This document shows, in pieces, positions 58,100 through 64,000 of a DNA stretch of 64,000 nt. Origin of the DNA: Candidatus Fermentibacter sp. Its GTDB lineage: Bacteria; Fermentibacterota; Fermentibacteria; Fermentibacterales; Fermentibacteraceae. Below the pieces are notes generated by a model. That model ran no database searches, had not been told where the DNA came from, and was given only the letters and a program-made list of their open reading frames with translations. The stretch lies in NCBI GenBank assembly GCA_030373045.1, contig JAUCPW010000065.1, positions 1 through 64,000 on the forward strand. The letters are read 5' to 3'. The translations under genes were made by a program, and so were the position numbers. Each line of letters opens with the position of its first letter. The first letter of the stretch is position 1.

Positions 58100-58714
58100 A
58101 TGGGCTCTCCCGGTCCGACATCCGACACGGCCGCGCTCGCCGACGGGATCGGGCTCCTGAAGCCTGCGTTCGCCGCCGATCTCGGAGCCGGTTCGGGCGG
58201 AGTGGCCGGATTCGTCCCCGCTGAGGAAGGACCTGTCTGGCTCCTGGTGGACCTCGACCGGGCCGCCCTCTCCTCGTGCCGGATCGAAGGAGCCCTCAGG
58301 GTCTGCTGCGACGTTTCCGAAGTGCCCTACCTCGTGGCCGGCGGCATCGCCGACCTCGTCACGTCCAACCCGCCCTACGGGGACGAGGGGCGTTCCAGGC
58401 TGCCGCAGGGGATGCGCAGGCGGCTCGAGAGGCTGGCCGGCCCGGTCGCCCGCTCGCTGTTCGCCCGGGCGGCGTCGCACCTGCTCCGGGCGGGCGGGGA
58501 GTACCGGACGGTGAACAGGCCTCAGGCGCTCGAGGAGATGCTGGTGTCCTGCAGGGCGTTCGGCATGGAGGCCTTCGAGATACAGCCGTTCGGCGAACCC
58601 TCGCGCCCGGCCGGGCTCGTCAGGCTGCGCGCCGTGAAGGGGGGAGGGAGGAGGCGGCTCCGCCTCCTCCCCCAGAGGCCCCTCCCGGGCTCCGAGAGCT
58701 GCAGGGCGGAATGA
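58100..58714 (+). CDS. TrmN6/YfiC-like tRNA (adenine) N6-methyltransferase, 204 aa
   Basis: SAM-dependent methyltransferase with the TrmN6-type layout: SAM-binding AADLGAGSGGVAGFV near residues 25-40 and the catalytic motif NPPYGDEGRSR (NPPY) near 88. Members methylate A37 of tRNA1(Val). It is short and starts close to the SAM-binding region. One base after the lipoprotein stop; its end overlaps the next gene by four bases. Confidence 0.8.
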   Translation: MGSPGPTSDTAALADGIGLLKPAFAADLGAGSGGVAGFVPAEEGPVWLLVDLDRAALSSCRIEGALRVCCDVSEVPYLVAGGIADLVTSNPPYGDEGRSRLPQGMRRRLERLAGPVARSLFARAASHLLRAGGEYRTVNRPQALEEMLVSCRAFGMEAFEIQPFGEPSRPAGLVRLRAVKGGGRRRLRLLPQRPLPGSESCRAE

Positions 58715-59454
58715 GCGCCGGGCTCGTAGACATCCACTGCCACATCGTTCCGGGCATCGACGACGGGGCGTCGACCTGGGAGGAGTCGGCCGCGATGCTT
58801 CACGAGGCGGCCTCCGCGTCGAAGGGCGGACTGACCCTCGTCGCCACCCCGCATGTCTCCATGGCCGGAGACGGCTCCGCAAGGCGGGAGAAGAGGTTCT
58901 CCGAGTTCGCGGCCTTCGCACGGGAGGAGGCTCCCGGAATCAGGATCGGGTTCGGCGCCGAGGTCCTGCTCGATGCATCGCCCGGCAGGGGCCGGGCTTC
59001 GCGCATGCCCACATATCCTGGATCGGGATGGGTGCTCGCGGAGCTTCCGGCGGGGATGTCCTGGGCCGGGGCCCTGTTCAGGCTCTGGACGCTTTCGAGG
59101 TCCGTCCCGAGGATCGTGCTGGCACATCCCGAGAGGTATCGCTGGTGCTCCCTCAGGCCGGGCCGGCTCGCCGTCCTGGCCCGGCTGGGGATCCTGGGCC
59201 AGGTCAGCGGGAGGAGCTTCGAGATGGGCGGGCCTGCCGCGAGGGACACGGCGCTGGGGCTGCTCGAGGACGGACTCTGCAGCTTCCTGGCAAGCGACTG
59301 CCACGGCCCGGGGGGCATGACCCTGGGTGCACTGGAGGACCCGGTTGCAGGCAGGATCGGCAGAGAACGCTGGGAGGCGCTCACTCGCATGAATCCCTCC
59401 GCCGTCCTGTCGAACCGCGATCTTCCCGAGGAGTACGGGAGGTTCGCGAGATGA
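58711..59454 (+). CDS. PHP-domain tyrosine-protein phosphatase (CpsB/YwqE-like), 247 aa
   Basis: Metal-dependent phosphatase of the PHP family, which controls exopolysaccharide tyrosine kinases. DIHCHIVPGIDDGA (residues 7-20) is the CpsB/YwqE signature; ATPHVS, the LAHPERY motif and ASDCHGPGG supply further metal ligands. The ATG overlaps the methyltransferase stop (ATGA), and the gene is coupled to the RmlD-like gene in the same way, which fits a role in surface polysaccharide control. Confidence 0.85.
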   Translation: MSAGLVDIHCHIVPGIDDGASTWEESAAMLHEAASASKGGLTLVATPHVSMAGDGSARREKRFSEFAAFAREEAPGIRIGFGAEVLLDASPGRGRASRMPTYPGSGWVLAELPAGMSWAGALFRLWTLSRSVPRIVLAHPERYRWCSLRPGRLAVLARLGILGQVSGRSFEMGGPAARDTALGLLEDGLCSFLASDCHGPGGMTLGALEDPVAGRIGRERWEALTRMNPSAVLSNRDLPEEYGRFAR

Positions 59455-60251
59455 GATACCTGGTGACGGGATCGCGCGGGCTACTCGGGAGCCTGTTCAT
59501 GGAACGCCTGGGACCGCTGGCCACCGGCGTCGACCTCCCTGAGACCGACCTGGCCGCCAGTCCTGCCGGCAACGCCGCCCTCGTAGCCGCGAGCGGAGCC
59601 GGCACCGTCATCAACTGCGCCGCTCTCACAGATGTCGACTACTGCGAAACCCACGGCGAGGAGGCATTCCGGATCCATGCCGCCGCGGTCGAAGGCCTCG
59701 CCCGTGCGGCGGCCAGGCTCGTTACGTTCAGCACCGACCACGTCTTCAGCGGTCCCTCCGACACCCCCTTCATCGAGGGATGCCCGGTTTCCCCCGCGAA
59801 CGTCTATGCCGAGAGCAAGCTGGCCGGCGAGATGCGGGCGCTCGAAAACCCATCGGCCATCGTAGTTCGGACCTCGTGGCTCTTCGCAGGCGGGAGGGGC
59901 CTGGTCCCCAGGCTCCTCGCCGGCTTGGAGTCGGGGGATCGCGTCAGGGCGGTCGTGGATCAGACCGCGTGCGTCACCTACGCCCCCGATCTGGTCGAGG
60001 CCGTTCTCGCCATGCTCGAGGACGGGTTCCGGGGGCTCGTGCACGCGGTGAACCGCGGCCCCGCGACGCCGTTCTCGATCGCGCAGGAGTTCGCCGGCAC
60101 CCGGGCGGCCCGCCTGGAGCCGGTGAGATGGAGCGACCTCGGGCTGTCCGCGAGGCGCCCGGTCTACTCCGCCCTCGCCACCGCGACCCGGTATGTTCTG
60201 CCGTCGAGGGAAGAGGCCGTCGGACGCTGGAGGAAGGAGCGGAAGGGATGA
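59451..60251 (+). CDS. dTDP-4-dehydrorhamnose reductase-like (RmlD family), 266 aa
   Basis: NAD(P)-dependent SDR-type enzyme for the last step of dTDP-L-rhamnose or a related deoxysugar. NAD site TGSRGLLGS (6-14), NCAALTDVDYCETH, FSTDHVFSG and catalytic YAESK (YxxxK). It is shorter than classical RmlD (~290) and no rmlA-C genes are in the window, so another nucleotide-sugar substrate is possible. Coupled by ATGA to both neighbours. Confidence 0.85.
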   Translation: MRYLVTGSRGLLGSLFMERLGPLATGVDLPETDLAASPAGNAALVAASGAGTVINCAALTDVDYCETHGEEAFRIHAAAVEGLARAAARLVTFSTDHVFSGPSDTPFIEGCPVSPANVYAESKLAGEMRALENPSAIVVRTSWLFAGGRGLVPRLLAGLESGDRVRAVVDQTACVTYAPDLVEAVLAMLEDGFRGLVHAVNRGPATPFSIAQEFAGTRAARLEPVRWSDLGLSARRPVYSALATATRYVLPSREEAVGRWRKERKG

Positions 60252-60817
60252 ACCTCGAATGCCTGGGTTGGATGGAGGAGGCCAGGAGGGCCCTCGGGGT
60301 GTTCGACACATCCCAGCTCGACCCCGTCGTCAGGATCTGCGCCGCCTGCCTCGAGGGGGGCGGGACCATCCTTGTCTGCGGCAACGGGGGCAGTGCGGCC
60401 GATTCGATGCACCTGACCGCCGAGCTCGTGGGCAGGTTCCTCGCCGAGAGGAGGCCGCTCAGGGCGGTCTGCCTCTCCGACGACACCGCCTCCATCACCG
60501 CCATCGCCAACGACTACGGATACGATAAGGTCTTCGCCAGGCAGGTGGAGGCCCTCGCACGTCCCGGCGACCTGCTCATAGCCATCTCCACCAGCGGCAG
60601 GTCACCGAGCGTCATCAGGGCTGTCGAGGCCGCGCGCGCCGCCGGGGCGGGGGTAGTGGCGATGACGGGCGAAGGCGGGGCCGACTTCGCCGCATCTGCG
60701 GACGCTGCGATCATCGCACCGGCATCGGTGTCGGGGCATGTCCAGGAGGTCCTCATGGCGGCCGGGCACGCCCTGTGCGCGGCGCTGGAGGCCGGGCTGG
60801 CCGGGAAGCCCAGTTGA
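60248..60817 (+). CDS. gmhA: Sedoheptulose 7-phosphate isomerase (phosphoheptose isomerase), SIS domain, 189 aa
   Basis: First step of ADP-heptose synthesis for LPS inner core. SIS fold with ILVCGNGGSAADSMHLTAELVGRF (the GmhA signature), AIANDYGYDKVFARQVEALARPGDLLIAISTSGRSPSV and GHVQEVLMAAGHALCAALE at the end. Normal length. Alternatives such as DiaA share the fold, but the residues fit GmhA better. Coupled to the RmlD-like gene upstream and, by a TTGA overlap, to the membrane protein gene downstream. Confidence 0.88.
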   Translation: MNLECLGWMEEARRALGVFDTSQLDPVVRICAACLEGGGTILVCGNGGSAADSMHLTAELVGRFLAERRPLRAVCLSDDTASITAIANDYGYDKVFARQVEALARPGDLLIAISTSGRSPSVIRAVEAARAAGAGVVAMTGEGGADFAASADAAIIAPASVSGHVQEVLMAAGHALCAALEAGLAGKPS

Positions 60818-61830
60818 GCCGCAGGCGGATCCTGCTCCAGCTCGCCGCCGGGCTGGCGATCGCCGTCACGGCTCTCTGGCTGACATACCGGAGCCTCGAT
60901 CTGGATGGCCTGTCAGGCGTACTCGCCGGCGCCGACTGGGCCGCCCTCCTTCTGGTGCTGCCCTTCCTCGCGCTCAGCTACGTCTTCAGGATCATGCAGT
61001 GGCAGGTGCTCCTGTCTCCCATCCGCAGGGTGGGGTTCTCGTGCGCCGCCCCTCCGCTGCTGGCGGGATTCATGGTCAATTCGATCATGCCCGCGCGCCT
61101 GGGCGAGTTCGTCAGGGCGCTCCTGCTGTCCAGGCGCACCGGCGTGCCGCGCGCCTCGTCGCTCGCCACCGTGGCGCTGAGCAGGGTCTTCGACGGGCTG
61201 ACGCTCACGGCCATGAGCCTGGGAGCCGTGGCCGCGTTCTGGGACACGCTCGATTCCCCCATAAGGAGCGGGCTGATGCTGGCCGGAGCGGGATACGTCG
61301 CCCTGCTCGCCTTCGTGGTCGCACTGTGGGTGTGGCGGGGCAGGGCCTGCTCCCTTGCGGTCAGGCCCCTGCGGGCCGCCGGCTTCGCGAGGGCTGCCGA
61401 CGGCCTGGAGAGGATCCTGATGTCGTTCGCCGAGGGGCTGGCAGTCCTCCGCAGCCTGAGGGAGCTGGCGGCGGTGGCGGCCCTTGCCGTGCTGGTGTGG
61501 GCATCCCTGGCCCTGTCGGCCGCTCCGGTGTTCCTCGCCCTCTCCCTGCCGTTCCGCTGGTACTACCCCGTACTGGTGCTGATACTGGCCGCCTTCGGGA
61601 TGCTCGTCCCCACACCGGCAGGCACCGGCACGGTGCACGCGGCGCTCACGGCCGTCATGCCGGCCCTGACGGTCCTGTCTACCCCGCAGGCCGGAGCGCT
61701 CGCACTGGTGTTCCATGCCTCGCAGTTCCTCCCGATCATCGCGGCAGGCATCGTCGCCGCCCTGCACGAAGGGCTCAGGGCGCGCGACGTGGTGGAATCC
61801 GGGTCCGACACCGGTCCGCCTGGCCACTGA
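60814..61830 (+). CDS. Multi-spanning membrane protein, UPF0104/flippase-like family, 338 aa
   Basis: Contains about eight hydrophobic segments and the family motifs NSIMPARLGEFVRALLLSRRTGVPRASSLATVALSRVFDGLTL and LVPTPAGTGTVHAALT, typical of the UPF0104 (lysylphosphatidylglycerol synthase transmembrane/YbhN-like) family. Members are linked to lipid or glycolipid handling; the specific role is unknown. TTG at 60814 overlaps the gmhA stop. Last of a five-gene chain of four-base overlaps. Confidence 0.85.
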   Translation: MSRRRILLQLAAGLAIAVTALWLTYRSLDLDGLSGVLAGADWAALLLVLPFLALSYVFRIMQWQVLLSPIRRVGFSCAAPPLLAGFMVNSIMPARLGEFVRALLLSRRTGVPRASSLATVALSRVFDGLTLTAMSLGAVAAFWDTLDSPIRSGLMLAGAGYVALLAFVVALWVWRGRACSLAVRPLRAAGFARAADGLERILMSFAEGLAVLRSLRELAAVAALAVLVWASLALSAAPVFLALSLPFRWYYPVLVLILAAFGMLVPTPAGTGTVHAALTAVMPALTVLSTPQAGALALVFHASQFLPIIAAGIVAALHEGLRARDVVESGSDTGPPGH

Positions 61831-61952
61831 GGCCGGTTCCGGCTCCGCCGCACGGACGATGCCGCACAAGAAGCTGTTCTGCAATGAGATGAAGCATCGG
61901 TCCATGTGGCATGCTTCTTGCGGCTGATGCCTTTGCGGGTGGCGCCGCTGCA

Positions 61953-61958
61953 TATTAT
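61953..61958 (+). promoter_or_regulatory. Candidate -10 box before the zinc-ribbon gene
   Basis: TATTAT lies 41 bases before the FmdB-type ATG in a 168-bp gap, with TTTGCG at 61932-61937 (15-bp spacer). Support is weak. Confidence 0.3.
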
Positions 61959-61998
61959 GGGTTCCGCCGTCGACGCGGCGGCTAACATGGAGGCTTCG

Positions 61999-62274
61999 AT
62001 GCCCACGTACGATTACGAGTGCGAATCCTGCGGCCACAGGTACGAGAGGTTCCAGAGCATGACCGACGAGCCCGAGCGCGTCTGCCCCGAATGCGGGTGC
62101 GCGGTGCGCAGGCTCATCGGCAGCGGAGCGGGCATCATCTTCAAGGGTGCCGGCTTCTACGCGACCGACTATCGGAAGGGATCCTGCCCCGAGGGAAGGG
62201 GCGCGTGCGAATCCGCCAAGCCCTCCCCGGACGACTCCGGGCACACCTGCTCGGGTTCGTGCTGCTGCAAGTAG
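61999..62274 (+). CDS. FmdB-family zinc ribbon protein with Cys-rich tail, 91 aa
   Basis: MPTYDYECESCGHRYERFQSMTDEPERVCPECG is the standard FmdB/CxxC-CxxC-SSSS regulatory domain: Cys pairs in CESC and CPEC. ATG at 61999 is preceded by GGAGG at five bases; ATG at 61987 would add four residues. The tail GHTCSGSCCCK holds five Cys. Function of the family is obscure. Confidence 0.85.
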   Translation: MPTYDYECESCGHRYERFQSMTDEPERVCPECGCAVRRLIGSGAGIIFKGAGFYATDYRKGSCPEGRGACESAKPSPDDSGHTCSGSCCCK

Positions 62275-63626
62275 TACGCGGATCGAAGCGGGAGCGGCCT
62301 TCCGGCATCCGCCGGAGCCTGGCCGCGGCTGCGCTCGTGTCCGCGGCCCTGGCCGCGGTCTCCTGCGGAGGTGGCGGCGCTGACAGCGGCGGTGTCGTCA
62401 CGGTGACATTCTGGCATGCCATGGGCGGCCCCCTGGGGGATGTCCTCGAGGACACGCTCATAGCCGAGTTCAACGAGACCCATCCCGGCATCGAGGTCGT
62501 GCCCGTGGCGATGGGGAACTACAGGGCGCTCAGCCAGAAGATCATGGCGAGCGTGATGGCGGACGACACCCCCTCCATCGCGCAGGCCTACGAGACATGG
62601 ACCGCCCAGCTCGTCAGGGGCGGGGCGATAGTCCCGATGGACTCGCTGATGGCCCTCGACCCCTTCTTCACCGACAGCATCTGGCCGGACGTCTACGAGG
62701 TCTTCAGGGAGGACAACACGTTCGACGGGCGGGTCTTCAGCCTGCCCTTCAACAAGAGCGTGCCCATGATCTACTACAACGCAGACCTGTTCGACTCGCT
62801 GGGTCTTTCCCCGGCGGCCACCCTGGACGGCCACAGGGCTCTCCTCGAGGCGCTCTGCCTCGACGGCAACTCCGACGGGGACCTCCTCGACGGGGAGGAC
62901 CGCTGGGGCACCGCCTTCACGGGCAGCGTCTGGACGTTCGAGTGCCTCCTGTCCCAGCACGGAGGCAGTCTGCTCGATTCAACCGGCTCTTCCGTCACCT
63001 TCGACTCTCCCGAGGGCGAGGCGGCCCTGGGCTACCTCCAGACCCTCCTCCACGAGGACGGTTCCGCCTATCTCGCCACCGGGTTCGACCACCAGCGCCA
63101 GTTCGCGAACGGGCGGGTGGCGCTCATCGAGGCGTCGGTGACGTCGCTGGCCTTCCTCGAGCAGGACATGCAGAGCCGCGCCGAGAACGGCCTGCCGACA
63201 TTCAGGATCGGCGTCGCCCCCCTTCCGGCCGGTGCGAGGCGCTCGGTCTTCATAGCCGGGACGAACGTAGTGATCTTCAGGTCGGGCGATCCACGCGAGG
63301 TGTCGGCCTCCTGGGAGTTCGCCAAGTGGTTCCTCGAGCCGCGGCAGCAGGCCCGGTGGTTCGCCGGCAGCGGCTATCTGCCCGCGGTGCGCAGCGCCCT
63401 CGAAGAGCCCGAGGCACTGGCCCGCATCGTGGCCCACCCGGGCCTGGACGCTGTCATAGGCCAGCTCGATTACGCGATATTCGAACCGCAGACATCGGCC
63501 TGGTACGAGGGGAGGGAGTTCCTCTCCGAGGCCATCGAGATAGCATTGTACGGAAGGATGACGGCAGGCGAGGCCCTGTCGAGGGCCGCGGCCCTGACGG
63601 ACGCCGAGATCTCCGCCGGCAGATGA
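62259..63626 (+). CDS. ABC sugar-type extracellular solute-binding lipoprotein, ~455 aa
   Basis: Family-1 solute-binding protein. After a signal (RRSLAAAALVSAALAAVSC with lipobox AVSC) it has VTVTFWHAMGGPLGDVLEDTLIAEFNETHPGIEVVPV, FSLPFNKSVPMIYYNADLFDSLGL, a hallmark of carbohydrate or glycerol-phosphate-type receptors, and later SASWEFAKWFLEPRQQARWFAGSGYLPAV. The start is uncertain: GTG at 62259 overlaps the zinc-ribbon gene; GTG at 62205 has a better GGGAAGGGG site. No permease genes are within the window. Confidence 0.85.
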   Translation: MLLQVVRGSKRERPSGIRRSLAAAALVSAALAAVSCGGGGADSGGVVTVTFWHAMGGPLGDVLEDTLIAEFNETHPGIEVVPVAMGNYRALSQKIMASVMADDTPSIAQAYETWTAQLVRGGAIVPMDSLMALDPFFTDSIWPDVYEVFREDNTFDGRVFSLPFNKSVPMIYYNADLFDSLGLSPAATLDGHRALLEALCLDGNSDGDLLDGEDRWGTAFTGSVWTFECLLSQHGGSLLDSTGSSVTFDSPEGEAALGYLQTLLHEDGSAYLATGFDHQRQFANGRVALIEASVTSLAFLEQDMQSRAENGLPTFRIGVAPLPAGARRSVFIAGTNVVIFRSGDPREVSASWEFAKWFLEPRQQARWFAGSGYLPAVRSALEEPEALARIVAHPGLDAVIGQLDYAIFEPQTSAWYEGREFLSEAIEIALYGRMTAGEALSRAAALTDAEISAGR

Positions 63627-63651
63627 TGGCGGCGGTACGGGGGGACAGCGC

Positions 63652-64000
63652 ATGAAGGGATCAGTGTTTCTGGCGTCGCTCCTGGCACTTCCTGCGGCGG
63701 CCGTCACGGTCGGCGAGGCCAGGGCCGACATCGACGGCGACGGACTCCCCGACCTGCTCGGACAGGTCGTGACCATCACCGCCGTGGCGACATGCGAACC
63801 GATGCTCTTCTCGTCGGGCTCCGGGGCGGGCTTCTACGTCCAGGACGCCACGGGAGGCATCAACGTCTACTCCTACGAGCTGCCCGGATTCCCCGCGGGC
63901 CCCGGCGACACGCTGCAGATCACGGGCGAGATCGCCCAGTACAACGGCCTTGTCGAGATATCGCCCGACACCCAGGGGGACTACGTGTTCGTCGGTTCGG
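63652..64000 (+). CDS. Exported OB-fold-like protein, truncated by window end
   Basis: ATG at 63652 (GGGGGGACAGCG upstream) starts MKGSVFLASLLALPAAAV, a signal peptide, followed by a DIDGDGLPD calcium-type loop, then GQVVTITAVATCEPMLFSSGSGAGFYVQDATGGINVYSY and GDTLQITGEIAQYNGLVEISP, which reads like the OB-fold domain found in exported nucleases and surface proteins. The frame is open to the edge, so full length and role are unknown. Confidence 0.7.
   Translation, partial: MKGSVFLASLLALPAAAVTVGEARADIDGDGLPDLLGQVVTITAVATCEPMLFSSGSGAGFYVQDATGGINVYSYELPGFPAGPGDTLQITGEIAQYNGLVEISPDTQGDYVFVGS

Overview
This window is a gene-dense bacterial chromosome segment of high GC content (about 65% by eye), with an exo/endo mix of Arg AGG and CGC codons and many GTG and TTG start codons. 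A complete exbB-exbD-tonB-tolB-pal-cpoB set, several lipoprotein signals, two outer-membrane barrel-type proteins, a phosphoheptose isomerase and LolCDE/MacB-type ABC genes show a diderm cell with an outer membrane. The gene style (TPR-barrel fusions, tandem envelope genes, classical translation operons) would suit an uncultured FCB-type lineage such as Fermentibacteria, Eisenbacteria or Krumholzibacteria, but that placement is only inference.

Layout: 1-0.6 kb holds two small unknown genes that share a stop palindrome. 0.65-3.2 kb (minus) is a glycosyltransferase pair. 3.3-8.1 kb has aspartokinase, undecaprenyl-diphosphatase and a large TPR-barrel protein. 8.1-10.9 kb (minus) is an FtsX-type permease, ATPase and lipoprotein set. 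11.2-24.8 kb is a tRNA(Thr-Tyr-Gly-Thr)-tuf-rpmG-tRNA(Trp)-secE-nusG-rplKAJL-rpoBC cluster. 24.9-42.4 kb continues with rpsL-rpsG-fusA, the S10, spc and alpha ribosomal blocks, secY-adk-map-infA-rpmJ and rpoA-rplQ; rpsD is missing from its usual place before rpoA. pfkA follows, then a 343-bp AT-rich convergent spacer with CRP-like dyads, a small rubredoxin/desulforedoxin-like gene, and ridA with the Tol-Pal operon (44.3-48.9 kb). 48.9-55.6 kb carries tRNA-Leu, trigger factor, clpP, clpX, purA, a TatD-radical SAM fusion and rsmA. 55.6-62 kb is an envelope/sugar block (barrel protein, lipoprotein, TrmN6-like methyltransferase, PHP phosphatase, RmlD-like reductase, GmhA, flippase-like membrane protein, FmdB-type zinc ribbon), and the window ends with a sugar-type solute-binding lipoprotein and a truncated OB-fold protein.

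The strongest unusual signal is in rpoC: about 206 residues are nested inside the second half of the SI3-like region of the RNA polymerase beta-prime subunit, and they read like an AAA_16/STAND-type ATPase domain whose Walker A and Walker B motifs are both degenerate. Other points worth checking are a ClpP whose catalytic Asp is replaced by Asn (Ser98-His123-Asn172), a 48-bp direct duplication that forms the 5' end of a lipoprotein gene from the 3' end of its neighbour, an AT-rich island with two 5+6+5 dyads 52 bp apart (one a perfect TGTGA-N6-TCACA), a three-hairpin leader before rplC, and a fused TatD-radical SAM gene with no canonical start codon.
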